64,000 nt of DNA from Chitinophaga pinensis (GTDB taxonomy: Bacteria; Bacteroidota; Bacteroidia; Chitinophagales; Chitinophagaceae): assembly GCA_945872815.1 (NCBI GenBank), contig CAMCAY010000001.1:1-64000 (forward strand), in the 5' to 3' direction. Made by a program: the position numbers and the translations under genes. Numbering within the stretch: the stretch's first letter is position 1; each line of letters begins with the position of its first letter. The notes beneath the pieces were generated by a model. The model saw only the letters and a program-made list of their open reading frames with translations, made no database searches and was not told the DNA's origin. This document shows, one piece after another, positions 38,566 to 47,421 of this stretch.

Positions 38566-40659
38566 CTACACAGACAATAATTTCTTAAAATCTTCTTCTG
38601 AAAGAATTTTAATACCCGGTATTTTTTTAGCTTTTTCCAGTTTACTTCCTGCATCCTCTCCCGCTATCAAATAATTTAGTTTGCTGCTAACGCCACTTAA
38701 TATTTTCCCACCATGCTTTTCTACCATTGATTCTGCCTCACTTCTTTTAAACGTTGTTAAAGTGCCCGTAAATAAAAACGTTTGTCCGCTTAAATTACCA
38801 TCCATTTTTTCCAATTGCTTTATTTCGGGCTGAATGCCCAAATCCTCCAACTTTTTAAGCATTAGAATATTGTCATTATTTTGAAAAAACTCATGAATAC
38901 TAGCGCCCACCTTTACTCCAACATCGTCTAACTTCATCAACTCTTCAACACTCAATTTCTGAAGATCAAGAATATGATGAATGTGTTGTGCAATTGTTTT
39001 AGCTGTTGTTTCGCCTACGTACCTGATTCCCAATGAATAAATAAACCGATGAAGTGGTTGATGTTTACTTTTTTCAATAGCTTCCTGCAAATTTGAAATG
39101 GACTTTTCTCCAAAACCCTCTAATGATTTTAACTTAGCAATGTCGAGCTCATAAATGCCTGGGATATCTTTTAATAAGTTCATTTCAAAGAACTTTCTGA
39201 CGTTTGCTTCTCCAAAACTTTTAATATCCATCGCATCCTTGCTCACAAAGTGAATAATACGTTCGAGCACCTGAGCCTTGCAATTGATGTTGATACATCG
39301 CCATACCGCTTCCTCTGCCGTTTTATACAATGCCTGTTTGCATATAGGGCATTCTTTAGGGAAAGCAATCTTTTTTTCATGACCATCTCTAAGTTCAGGT
39401 AAAGACTTTACAATCTGCGGAATAACATCTCCACTTCTTTCAATCAAAATATTATCACCAAGCATCAAATCTTTTTCATTGATATAATCTTCGTTGTGAA
39501 TAGAAATGCTGCTTACAGTAACTCCACCTAATGCTACCGGCTGAATTTTTGCAACAGGTGTAACGGCTCCTGTTCGACCAACTTGAAACTCTACCGACAA
39601 CAATTTACTTGTAGCTTGTCTCGCTTTGAATTTAAATGCAATTGCCCATCTTGGATGATGTGAAGTCATCCCCAATTTTTCTTGTAATTCAAGATCATTT
39701 ACTTTTATCACCATGCCATCTATTTCATACGGCAGTTGGTCTCTTTGTTTTTCAAATTCATGTACTTCTTTAATGACAGCATGGATACCCTTCAACACTT
39801 TCAATTCTTGTTGAGGAGTTCTGAAACCGAATTTCCGCAACATTTCCAGCATTTCAGAATGAGAATGAATACTACCTTTTTTATCCTCTTGAACATTTAA
39901 AATATAGCTGACATGATATAAAAAACCTTCTAAATTTCTTTTTCTTACAACTGCAGTATCTTTTATACGAAGGGAGCCTGCGGCTGCATTACGCGGATTT
40001 GCCAATGGCGGAATTCCTTCTTCCATCAGACTTTCATTATACTTCTTGAAATTATCCTTGTTAATTAAAATCTCTCCTCTAATTTCAATTTGCTGAATAT
40101 TTATTGTGTCAAAAGGAGCAGACAGAGGAATGGCTTTTATTTGGAAAATATTGGGTGTGATATCATCGCCGATTTCTCCATCACCCCGAGTTACCCCTCT
40201 TGTTAGCAAATTATTTTCATACACCAGCGAAATACTTGCTCCATCAAATTTTGGCTCCACAGTATATTCAATTTCATCTAATCCTGAAAGTTCTTTGGCT
40301 TTTCTATCCCAGTCCTTCAAGTCTTCTTCATTATAAGAGTTTTCCAAAGAAAGCATCGGTACCAGATGTCTTGTTTTAGGAAAGTCTTTTATCAACGAGG
40401 TCCCAACCCTTTGAGTAGGAGAATCCTTGGTAATTAATTCAGGATATTCTTTTTCGAAGTTCTCGAGTTTTTTATACAATTGGTCATATTCGAAATCACT
40501 TATCAATGGATTGTTTTCAACATAATACCTGTGTTCATGAAATCTCAAAATATTTCTCAAATCTTCCAGATTGTTTTTTTGAACAGCAATGCCATTGGAA
40601 TCCTTAAGCCACTCTTTAGTATCAACCTGCAAATCTTTTATTTTTTCTTTTGTGTACAT
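38566..40659 (-). CDS. ligA: NAD-dependent DNA ligase
   Basis: 697 residues, standard LigA length. It seals nicks in replication and repair using NAD. Seen: the Ia domain (about 30-95, HEHRYYVENNPLISDFEYD), adenylation domain with catalytic Lys137 in EPKFDGAS, RGDGEIGDDITPN, OB-fold region (VGRTGAVTPVAKI), the zinc finger with four Cys (CPIC ... CININ C, about residues 425-450), a helix-hairpin-helix region, and a C-terminal BRCT domain (about 615-697, GQTFLFTGTLTTF). All key motifs are intact. Essential housekeeping gene with its own spacer at both sides. Confidence 0.98.
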   Translation of the reverse strand: MYTKEKIKDLQVDTKEWLKDSNGIAVQKNNLEDLRNILRFHEHRYYVENNPLISDFEYDQLYKKLENFEKEYPELITKDSPTQRVGTSLIKDFPKTRHLVPMLSLENSYNEEDLKDWDRKAKELSGLDEIEYTVEPKFDGASISLVYENNLLTRGVTRGDGEIGDDITPNIFQIKAIPLSAPFDTINIQQIEIRGEILINKDNFKKYNESLMEEGIPPLANPRNAAAGSLRIKDTAVVRKRNLEGFLYHVSYILNVQEDKKGSIHSHSEMLEMLRKFGFRTPQQELKVLKGIHAVIKEVHEFEKQRDQLPYEIDGMVIKVNDLELQEKLGMTSHHPRWAIAFKFKARQATSKLLSVEFQVGRTGAVTPVAKIQPVALGGVTVSSISIHNEDYINEKDLMLGDNILIERSGDVIPQIVKSLPELRDGHEKKIAFPKECPICKQALYKTAEEAVWRCININCKAQVLERIIHFVSKDAMDIKSFGEANVRKFFEMNLLKDIPGIYELDIAKLKSLEGFGEKSISNLQEAIEKSKHQPLHRFIYSLGIRYVGETTAKTIAQHIHHILDLQKLSVEELMKLDDVGVKVGASIHEFFQNNDNILMLKKLEDLGIQPEIKQLEKMDGNLSGQTFLFTGTLTTFKRSEAESMVEKHGGKILSGVSSKLNYLIAGEDAGSKLEKAKKIPGIKILSEEDFKKLLSV

Positions 40660-40729
40660 GTTTTTTCTGTTAACATCAAAGTTAAAAAATACCGCTTCGT
40701 TAAATGTAGTATTTTAGTAAAAAGTTTTT

Positions 40730-42373
40730 ATGATTTTAAAGCCGGGTAAAATTAACATCGCACTTATATCACTAATTTTCTTGTGTAGTTCATTCAGTAT
40801 TAAAAAAAATGTTTCGCTGATTATCCACCATGCTAAAATTTATACTGTTGATGATAAATTTTCCATTGTTGAAGCTATGGCAATCAATAATGGAAAAATA
40901 GTGTCTACTGGAAGCAACTACCAAATACTAAACAATTATACCTCAAACAAAATAATCGATGCTGCCGGAAAAATCATTTTCCCGGGATTTATTGATGCTC
41001 ATTGTCATTTCACGGGATTTGCCACCGACAGTTGGAAAGAAAACCTAACTGGAACAAAATCATTTAATGAAGTATTGGACAAGATGAAATTATATGAACA
41101 AAAAGCTCCTATGTATTGGTTATATGGACGAGGTTGGGACCAGAACGACTGGGAGAGAAAAGAATTTCCCAATAAAGATATATTGGATAGTTTGTTTCCA
41201 GACAGACCTGTTTTCCTGAAACGCATTGATGGGCATGCTGCATTGGCAAATCAAAAAGCGCTGGAAATTTCGGGTATTTCGATTGGTACAGTCATAAATG
41301 GTGGAAGCATTGAGACAATCAATGGAAAAGCTACAGGCATTTTAATTGACAATGCCATGGGATTGGTTGAAAAATATATACCGGAGATTTCGGATAGTTT
41401 AACAATTGAATACTATATCAAATTACAGCGTTTATGCTTCAGCGTTGGTCTTACCGGTGTACACGATTGTGGCATCAATGAACATACTGTTGAATTACTT
41501 GATGAATCGCAGAAAAAAGGGTTGCTAAAAATGAAGGTTTTTGCTTTATTATCGGATAGCATGTCTTATTATGATCGATGGATAAAAAAGGGGCCCTATA
41601 TTACGGATCGGCTGCATGTTGGAGGATTTAAACTATATGCAGACGGTGCGCTTGGCTCAAGAGGCGCTTGCCTGTTGACGGATTATTCCGACAAGAAAAA
41701 TTGGAAGGGCTTTTTACTTTCTGAAAAAACGCATTTTGAAACTATTGCAAAAAAATTGAGTTATTCAAACTTACAAATGTGTACACATGCCATCGGAGAC
41801 AGTGGAAACAGAACAGTTCTTTCTATTTATGAAAAAGTACTGAAGGGAAAAAACGATAAAAGATGGCGAATAGAACATGCGCAGGTGGTGGATAAAAGCG
41901 ATATACATTATTTTGGAGACAACAATATCATACCATCGGTACAGCCAACACATGCAACAAGTGATATGTATTGGTCAGAGAGCAGATTAGGAGAAAATCG
42001 AATTAAAAACGCTTATGCATATCAGCAACTTTTGAAACAAAATAATTGGATGCCGCTTGGCACAGATTTTCCGGTGGAAGATATTAGTCCATTTAAAACA
42101 TTTTATGCCGCCGTAACAAGAACTGACGGTAACGGGTATCCGAAGAATGGATTTCAAATGGATAATGCATTGACAAGAGAACAGGCTATCAAAGGAATGA
42201 CCATTTGGGCAGCAAAAGCAGCTTTTGAAGAAAAAGAAAAAGGCAGTTTGGAAAATGAAAAATCGGCAGATTTTATCATTTTAGATAAAGACCTAATGAT
42301 TTGCAACGAAAAAGATATTTTATCAACCAGCGTTATAGCCAACTATATCAATGGAGAACTGGTATACGAATAG
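40730..42373 (+). CDS. Amidohydrolase family protein (YtcJ-like)
   Basis: 547 residues, usual length of the YtcJ-like group of metal-dependent amidohydrolases. Seen: an N-terminal hydrophobic segment (about 8-24) that suggests export or membrane attachment; the beta-sandwich start with AMAINNGKIVSTG; metal motif DAHCHFTGF (about residues 87-95); GVHDCGI; CTHAIGDSGN; RIEHAQVV; and PLGTDFPVED with a catalytic Asp. Substrates of the family are largely undefined N-acyl or formamide compounds. It starts 70 bp from the ligA start on the opposite strand. It ends at the upstream edge of the PhnA-like gene. Confidence 0.92.
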   Translation: MILKPGKINIALISLIFLCSSFSIKKNVSLIIHHAKIYTVDDKFSIVEAMAINNGKIVSTGSNYQILNNYTSNKIIDAAGKIIFPGFIDAHCHFTGFATDSWKENLTGTKSFNEVLDKMKLYEQKAPMYWLYGRGWDQNDWERKEFPNKDILDSLFPDRPVFLKRIDGHAALANQKALEISGISIGTVINGGSIETINGKATGILIDNAMGLVEKYIPEISDSLTIEYYIKLQRLCFSVGLTGVHDCGINEHTVELLDESQKKGLLKMKVFALLSDSMSYYDRWIKKGPYITDRLHVGGFKLYADGALGSRGACLLTDYSDKKNWKGFLLSEKTHFETIAKKLSYSNLQMCTHAIGDSGNRTVLSIYEKVLKGKNDKRWRIEHAQVVDKSDIHYFGDNNIIPSVQPTHATSDMYWSESRLGENRIKNAYAYQQLLKQNNWMPLGTDFPVEDISPFKTFYAAVTRTDGNGYPKNGFQMDNALTREQAIKGMTIWAAKAAFEEKEKGSLENEKSADFIILDKDLMICNEKDILSTSVIANYINGELVYE

Positions 42374-42412
42374 TAGTAATTATTTTTCGTATTAATAAGC
42401 AATCGTTTTCTT

Positions 42413-42420
42413 TACCTTCG
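42413..42420 (+). promoter_or_regulatory. Possible -7 element (TACCTTCG) before the PhnA-like gene
   Basis: TACCTTCG resembles the Bacteroidota -7 box TAnnTTTG and lies 27 nt before the ATG at 42448. The same octamer occurs at 44545 before rplM. A clear -33 TTTG is not seen at usual spacing. Confidence 0.4.
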
Positions 42421-42447
42421 CAACATTTTTTAAAGCAACTACAAGAA

Positions 42448-43029
42448 ATGAAATTAGAAGAACAATTATTAAAACGCAGTGAAAACAATTGCGAATTATG
42501 TGCTACTGAGGCATCACTTTCAATATACGAAGTTCCTTTTGCTCCTCACAAAGATGAAGAGGGTTGCTTCATGATCTGTCAAAATTGCTTGTCACAAATA
42601 GATAAAAAAGCAACCTTGGACAGTAATCACTGGAGTTGTTTAACAGCCTCCATGTGGAGTGAGATTTCAGGAATTCAGGTAGTATCGTGGAGAATGCTGA
42701 ATCGCTTGAGAAACGAAAGTTGGGCTGCTGATCAATTAGAAATGATGTATTTGGATGATGAGAATTTGGCTTGGGCAAAAAGAACAGGAGACCATGAAAA
42801 TGATGGTGAGGTAGATTTACACAAAGATTCCAATGGGCAGATTTTACGAGATGGGGATACGGTTGTTCTTACAAAATCACTGGATGTGAAAGGGTCTACA
42901 TTAAATGCAAAAATGGGTACGGTAGTTAAAAACATTAAGCTTGTATGTGATAACACAGATCAAATTGAAGGAAAAATTGAAGGTCAATTGATTGTGATAC
43001 TTACTAAGTATGTGAGGAAACAAGGTTAA
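42448..43029 (+). CDS. PhnA domain protein
   Basis: 193 residues from the ATG at 42448; the frame reaches 42301 but that part overlaps the amidohydrolase and lacks homology-like sequence. Seen: a zinc-ribbon-like N-terminus (CELC, then CQNC, about residues 15-45) and a C-terminal PhnA domain (about 125-193, DGDTVVLTKSLDVKGS, GTVVKNI, LTKYVRK). PhnA proteins were named from a phosphonate operon but their function is unsettled; the alkylphosphonate role is not supported here since no phn genes are near. Its own -7-like element suggests separate expression. Confidence 0.88.
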   Translation: MKLEEQLLKRSENNCELCATEASLSIYEVPFAPHKDEEGCFMICQNCLSQIDKKATLDSNHWSCLTASMWSEISGIQVVSWRMLNRLRNESWAADQLEMMYLDDENLAWAKRTGDHENDGEVDLHKDSNGQILRDGDTVVLTKSLDVKGSTLNAKMGTVVKNIKLVCDNTDQIEGKIEGQLIVILTKYVRKQG

Positions 43030-43055
43030 TAAAATTTTCTCCTTAAATATTTTCC

Positions 43056-44225
43056 TCAACAATATTTTTTAAAGTAAAAAAGTTTGAACATGTAGAATAA
43101 GCCGCTTAATAAATGAAGGCTAAATGCTGCAATAATCATGATTGATTTTTTATTCTTAACCCCTAAAATTCTTACCTTTTCGTACCCATATTTTACCAAA
43201 ACAAGAAAAAGTATAAAATTGCATACATAAAGTTGCCACATGAAATTTCCGAAATAGGCCATAATGCCTTTTTCTGTTACCAATACGGCAATTAGGAGTG
43301 AAAAGAAAAACACCCAAAATGTATATTGGATATCTGTATCTTTTTTCATTTCTTTATAAAATAACCCCAAATAAATAAAGGGAAATAAAAGACTCACCCC
43401 ACTGTTCAAAATCAATGCGGCAATATTGTTGTGACTCAAATATAACATGGTAAAAAAAGGCCTGATATCTATTCCTTTCTCATCGTTTTTAAATCGAATA
43501 GAATCTAAAATATCCATTTTATAGATGGTGTAATATTCAAGCAGAACGAATACTCCTATTGTAAAAACTATTATCAAAGAAGATTTAAACATCCGACTTT
43601 GATAACCGTGTATCACAAAAGCCATTATAATAAAAGCTGGTAAAAATGCAAACAAAAAGCTGGGTTTAATTAATACATTAAGAAAACCAAAAAAAACAAG
43701 CAACAATATGTCTTTTTTGACTGGAATAGACTTTTTCAAAAAACACAAGGAATGATGGAATAATAAAAGTGCGAACGGAATTAAGAAAATTGTGGTAGAA
43801 TTATGCCATAAGTTGATTGGAATTCTTCCTATAAACATTTGCCTATAATTATACAATACAGGGGCTGAGAAAAGTAATAACCATATCAGCAAATTTAACA
43901 ACGGGGTGTTTTTTTGTTTTATCACCAATTGTTCTGTAAGTTTTACAGAATAATAATATTTCATTGCTACAGAAAAAGACAATAAGAAAATAGCAGATTT
44001 ATTGAGTGCAATGGTATCTAAACTGAATCCAGAAAACAAATAGAGTAGAAAATAATAAAGTGGTGGTATTGGAAACTGATGATGTCTGATTACTACCTTT
44101 AATCCATAAATATGACCCTGTATATCTGTTGGAATGTCCAGAAATAAAATACCTGAGAAAATTACAATTGAGACAATAAATGTTAATACCGTTAAAACAA
44201 TTAAGGAGGAATCTCTCTTTAGCAT
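43056..44225 (-). CDS. Polytopic membrane protein, unknown function
   Basis: 389 residues with about 9-10 hydrophobic helices from the N-terminus (LIVLTVLTFIVSIVIFSGIL) to the end. A first loop with DIPTDIQGHIYG and no conserved catalytic motif I can name; the layout resembles small GT-C-like sugar or lipid transferases in Bacteroidota (weak inference). No signal cleavage site. It converges with the PhnA-like gene (26 bp between stops) and its 5' side faces the large spacer before rplM. Confidence 0.7.
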   Translation of the reverse strand: MLKRDSSLIVLTVLTFIVSIVIFSGILFLDIPTDIQGHIYGLKVVIRHHQFPIPPLYYFLLYLFSGFSLDTIALNKSAIFLLSFSVAMKYYYSVKLTEQLVIKQKNTPLLNLLIWLLLFSAPVLYNYRQMFIGRIPINLWHNSTTIFLIPFALLLFHHSLCFLKKSIPVKKDILLLVFFGFLNVLIKPSFLFAFLPAFIIMAFVIHGYQSRMFKSSLIIVFTIGVFVLLEYYTIYKMDILDSIRFKNDEKGIDIRPFFTMLYLSHNNIAALILNSGVSLLFPFIYLGLFYKEMKKDTDIQYTFWVFFFSLLIAVLVTEKGIMAYFGNFMWQLYVCNFILFLVLVKYGYEKVRILGVKNKKSIMIIAAFSLHLLSGLFYMFKLFYFKKYC

Positions 44226-44608
44226 AATGGATAAATGACAATGTTAATTATAAACTAAGTTATCTTACTTTGGTAGATTTAAGATATTATCAAATAAATT
44301 TTCTCCAATAATTTTATTTTGGATTTAAGCAATTTATAATTTTTATGTGCAGCAAAACACAAAAAATGCTAAACATAAGGATATCTGTCACTTTATGCAT
44401 ATCGATTCTTTTCAGATTGATTTTAAGCCAAATTTGAATAACTGATATTTATTTTGAATCATTTTTGTTATTGAAAATCAATAACTTATACGGATACAAT
44501 AAAAAATAATTCCTTTTTTCTTGTTTTATAAGAAACAAATAATCTACCTTCGCACTCCAAATTTAAAACGCCGGAGGGATAGCTTCGGTATCACTTAAAA
44601 AAAAAACA
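44226..44608 (+). other. Spacer and leader upstream of rplM
   Basis: 383 bp, very AT-rich until about 44500. It holds an 8-bp perfect inverted repeat (GTTATTGA near 44467, TCAATAAC near 44478), a promoter candidate at 44521-44552, and a GC-rich leader patch at 44570-44591 (GCCGGAGGGATAGCTTCGGTAT) that could fold. L13 autoregulatory leaders are known in other bacteria including Bacteroidia; whether this is one is open. Confidence 0.5.
44521..44552 (+). promoter_or_regulatory. Candidate promoter of the ribosomal operon
   Basis: TTG at 44521-44523 and TACCTTCG at 44545-44552 with 21 nt between match the Bacteroidota -33/-7 layout loosely, 57 nt before the rplM start. Confidence 0.5.
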
Positions 44609-45064
44609 ATGAGTAAATTACATTTCACCACTAAACATGCGAACGAGGCTACTGTTCAGCGTAATTGGTACGTTGTGGATGGTACTAATCAAACCGTTGG
44701 TCGTATGTGCGCAAAAATTGCGTCTGTTCTCCGTGGTAAGAACAAAGCCTATTACACTCCTCACGTAGATTGCGGAGATTTTGTTATTGTCACCAACTGC
44801 GAAAAGGTATTATTTACCGGAAACAAAATGGAAGACAAAGAGTATTTAACTTTTAGTGGCTACCCAGGTGGTCAAAAAGGTGAAGCAGCAAAGGATTTGC
44901 TAAAACGCAGACCGGAAGTTGTTATCGAAAGGGCCGTTAAAGGCATGTTGCCTAAAAATCGTTTGGGACGTAAAATGTACAAAAAATTATTTGTATATGT
45001 AGGTTCCAATCACCCGCATACTGCTCAAAAACCAACCGAACTAACTTTTACTAAAATTAAATAA
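44609..45064 (+). CDS. rplM: Large-subunit ribosomal protein L13 (uL13)
   Basis: 151 residues, standard length; an early-assembly protein of the 50S subunit. Seen: NWYVVDGTNQTVGRMCAKIAS, DCGDFVIVTNCEKV, SGYPGG, AVKGMLPKNRLGR and LFVYVGSNHPH. First gene of the rplM-rpsI-rpsB-tsf run, an order common in Bacteroidota. The start is fixed by the family N-terminus. A small hairpin CGGAAA/TTTCCG lies at 45071-45087 between it and rpsI. Confidence 0.99.
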   Translation: MSKLHFTTKHANEATVQRNWYVVDGTNQTVGRMCAKIASVLRGKNKAYYTPHVDCGDFVIVTNCEKVLFTGNKMEDKEYLTFSGYPGGQKGEAAKDLLKRRPEVVIERAVKGMLPKNRLGRKMYKKLFVYVGSNHPHTAQKPTELTFTKIK

Positions 45065-45105
45065 TTCAAACGGAAATAATTTTTCCGATTTTAAAAAATA
45101 ATATA

Positions 45106-45495
45106 ATGGAAAAACAAAAAAATGCAGTCGGCCGTAGAAAAGAAGCTGTTACGCGTGTTTTCCTTTCAAAAGGAAACGGCAAAATAACAGTAAATGGCAA
45201 AGACTATAAAGCCTACTTTCCTCTCGTTTATCTGCAAAACCAGGTGGAAGCACCTCTAAAACTTGCAGAAGCAACGGATAAGTTTGATATCATTGTGAAT
45301 GCATCGGGCGGAGGCGTTAAAGGACAAGCGGAAGCAACCAAATTGGCTATTTCAAGAGCATTGCTTGAAGTGAGCGCTGATTATCGCCCAACTTTGAAAG
45401 CTGCCGGCTTATTAAAGCGTGACCCTCGTTCTGTTGAACGTAAAAAACCAGGACGCAAAAAAGCAAGAAGAAGCTTCCAGTTCAGCAAACGTTAA
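45106..45495 (+). CDS. rpsI: Small-subunit ribosomal protein S9 (uS9)
   Basis: 129 residues, standard length. Seen: the N-terminal AVGRRKEAVTRV, VNASGGGVKGQAEATKL, and the C-terminal RKKARRSFQFSKR whose last Arg contacts P-site tRNA. It follows rplM after 41 bp in one operon. Nothing unusual. Confidence 0.99.
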   Translation: MEKQKNAVGRRKEAVTRVFLSKGNGKITVNGKDYKAYFPLVYLQNQVEAPLKLAEATDKFDIIVNASGGGVKGQAEATKLAISRALLEVSADYRPTLKAAGLLKRDPRSVERKKPGRKKARRSFQFSKR

Positions 45496-45507
45496 TATTA
45501 CTTGATT

Positions 45508-45547
45508 GTTTGAGGTTCATGAAAATAATTTTTATTGAACCTCAAAC
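45508..45547 (+). terminator. Long hairpin between rpsI and rpsB
   Basis: Perfect 12-bp arms GTTTGAGGTTCA (45508-45519) and TGAACCTCAAAC (45536-45547), with further A/T pairing possible in the 16-nt loop. No long T tail follows, so it may be a leaky terminator/attenuator, an mRNA stability element, or part of an rpsB leader. Confidence 0.6.
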
Positions 45548-45576
45548 TTTACCTATTCAAACTATAAATCTTAATA

Positions 45577-46455
45577 ATGGAAAATACATCTTTACAACAA
45601 CAACTTCTGGAAGCAGGCGTTCACTTTGGTCACTTAAAGAAAAAGTGGAATCCAAAAATGCTTCCCTACATCTTTGCAGAGAAGAAAGGTATTCATATCA
45701 TTGATTTGAATAAAACGGTAGAAGGCTTGCAAGAAGCTGCAGCTGCTATGAAAGCTATTGCCCGTAGCGGAAAAAAAATAATGTTCGTTGCTACTAAAAA
45801 ACAAGCAAAAGAAATAGTACAAGAAAGTGCTAAGCGCGTAAACATGCCTTTCGTAACTGAACGTTGGCTGGGTGGTATGCTTACAAATTTTAATACAGTA
45901 CGCAAGAGTGTGAAAAAAATGCAAAGCATTGAAAAACTTTTGGGAGACGGAAGCGCAGAAAATCTAACTAAAAAAGAAAGACTTACGCTTACAAGAGATA
46001 AAGACAAAATGGAAAAGGTTTTGGGCGGTATAGCTCAAATAAGCCGTGTTCCTGCTGCATTATTTATGGTAGATATAGGTCACGAACACATCGCTTTAGC
46101 TGAAGCAAAACGTTTGAATATCAGCACCTTTGGTATGGTTGATACAAACTGTAATCCAAATAAAGTTGACTTTGCCATTCCTTCAAATGATGATGCTACT
46201 AAATCAATAGCCATTATCGTAAACTACATTACTGCCGCTATCGCCGAAGGTTTACAAGAACGTCAAGCTGATAAAGAAGATGAAGATAACACAGAGGTTG
46301 AAGAAAGTGCAGAAGCTAAAGCAGCTCGCTTTGAACAAAAACTTGATGCAGGTGATGACAAGGGAAAGCGTTCAAGAGGAGCCGGTGCAGGAGCGCCAGC
46401 TAAACGCCGTACAGCCGGTCCTGGAGCGGGTGGAAGAAGACCTGCTGGTAAGTAA
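45577..46455 (+). CDS. rpsB: Small-subunit ribosomal protein S2 (uS2), extended tail
   Basis: 292 residues; the core (about 1-228) is standard S2 with GVHFGHLKKKWNPKM, ATKKQAKEIV, FVTERWLGGMLTNF, MVDIGHEHIALAEA and DTNCNPNKVDFAIP. Residues about 230-292 form an extra tail, first acidic (KEDEDNTEVEES), then basic and Gly/Ala-rich (RGAGAGAPAKRR ... GGRRPAGK). Such tails are common in Bacteroidota S2 and vary; function is unknown. It precedes tsf by 79 bp, the usual order. Confidence 0.99.
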   Translation: MENTSLQQQLLEAGVHFGHLKKKWNPKMLPYIFAEKKGIHIIDLNKTVEGLQEAAAAMKAIARSGKKIMFVATKKQAKEIVQESAKRVNMPFVTERWLGGMLTNFNTVRKSVKKMQSIEKLLGDGSAENLTKKERLTLTRDKDKMEKVLGGIAQISRVPAALFMVDIGHEHIALAEAKRLNISTFGMVDTNCNPNKVDFAIPSNDDATKSIAIIVNYITAAIAEGLQERQADKEDEDNTEVEESAEAKAARFEQKLDAGDDKGKRSRGAGAGAPAKRRTAGPGAGGRRPAGK

Positions 46456-46500
46456 TATAGCTTCAAATAAATTTATTTTTTAAAAACTATTTAAATAAAC

Positions 46501-46526
46501 ATCTCTTATAAAGAGATGGATGGAGG
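46501..46526 (+). promoter_or_regulatory. Hairpin and Shine-Dalgarno-like site before tsf
   Basis: A 7-bp stem (ATCTCTT 46501-46507, AAGAGAT 46511-46517) is followed by GGAGG at 46522-46526, 8 nt before the ATG at 46535. A good Shine-Dalgarno is unusual in this window and decides that start against the ATG at 46520. Confidence 0.7.
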
Positions 46527-46534
46527 AATATAAA

Positions 46535-47356
46535 ATGAGTACCATTACAGCATCAGATATAAACAAATTACGTCAGGCTACCGGCGCAGGTATGATGGAC
46601 TGCCGTAAAGCATTGACAGAAAGCAATGGAGACTTTGAAGCAGCTATTGACTGGCTTCGCAAACAAGGTCAAAAGGTTGCCGCTAAACGCAGCGACCGCG
46701 AAGCTAAGGAAGGTGTTGTGCTTGCTAAAACTTTGGCAGACAATAAATCCGGTATTGTTCTTTGCATCAGTTGCGAAACTGATTTTGTAAGTAAGAATGC
46801 GGACTTCGTCGCTTTTGCTAACAGCATTATGGATGCTGCAATTGCAAACAATGTAAAATCAGCAGAAGAATTAAATAACGTTGAAATCAATGGAGCGAAA
46901 GTATCTGATTTAATCAATGATAAGTTGGCTGCTATTGGAGAGAAAATTGAAATATCTAAATTTGAAAGAGTAGAAGCTCCATTTGTAGCAAGCTATATTC
47001 ACGGTGCAAACAGAATGGGTGTATTGGTTGGTTTATCTGCAGCAGCAGCTGAGGCTGGAAAAGATGTGGCAATGCAAATTGCCGCCATGAACCCACTTGC
47101 AGTTGACGAAAGCTCTATACCGGCAGAAGTTATAGCAAGAGAAAAAGACATTGCCATTGAATTAGTAAAAGCTGAAGGTAAACCAGCTGAAATGGCTGAA
47201 AAAATTGCAATGGGTAAGCTAAACAAATTCTTTAAAGACAACACATTGATGGCTCAAGCTTTCGTAAAAGACGGCAATCAGTCTGTTGCAGATTTTCTTA
47301 AAAGTGTTCAAGCCGATTTAAAGGTAACTGAATTCAAAAGAGTTGCTTTAGGATAA
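46535..47356 (+). CDS. tsf: Translation elongation factor Ts
   Basis: 273 residues, a normal length. EF-Ts exchanges GDP for GTP on EF-Tu. Seen: ASDINKLRQATGAGMMDCRKAL at the UBA-like N-terminus, SCETDFVSKNADF, and the core region with AMNPLAV and GKLNKFFKDNTLM. The start is set by the GGAGG site. A strong terminator follows its stop. Confidence 0.99.
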   Translation: MSTITASDINKLRQATGAGMMDCRKALTESNGDFEAAIDWLRKQGQKVAAKRSDREAKEGVVLAKTLADNKSGIVLCISCETDFVSKNADFVAFANSIMDAAIANNVKSAEELNNVEINGAKVSDLINDKLAAIGEKIEISKFERVEAPFVASYIHGANRMGVLVGLSAAAAEAGKDVAMQIAAMNPLAVDESSIPAEVIAREKDIAIELVKAEGKPAEMAEKIAMGKLNKFFKDNTLMAQAFVKDGNQSVADFLKSVQADLKVTEFKRVALG

Positions 47357-47365
47357 AATAAATTT

Positions 47366-47391
47366 AAACCCGGTATTTACCGGGTTTTTTT
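47366..47391 (+). terminator. Intrinsic terminator after tsf
   Basis: Perfect 10-bp stem AAACCCGGTA / TACCGGGTTT with a 2-nt gap, then a T run to 47391, 10 bp past the tsf stop. It ends the ribosomal transcript; pyrH then needs its own promoter. Confidence 0.92.
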
Positions 47392-47421
47392 ATAGATTTA
47401 CTTTACAATAATTAATAAATA

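Noticed and set aside
45510-45704. 64-residue plus-strand frame overlapping the rpsB start
   Set aside because: Out of frame with rpsB and created by its coding sequence; the hairpin explains part of it.
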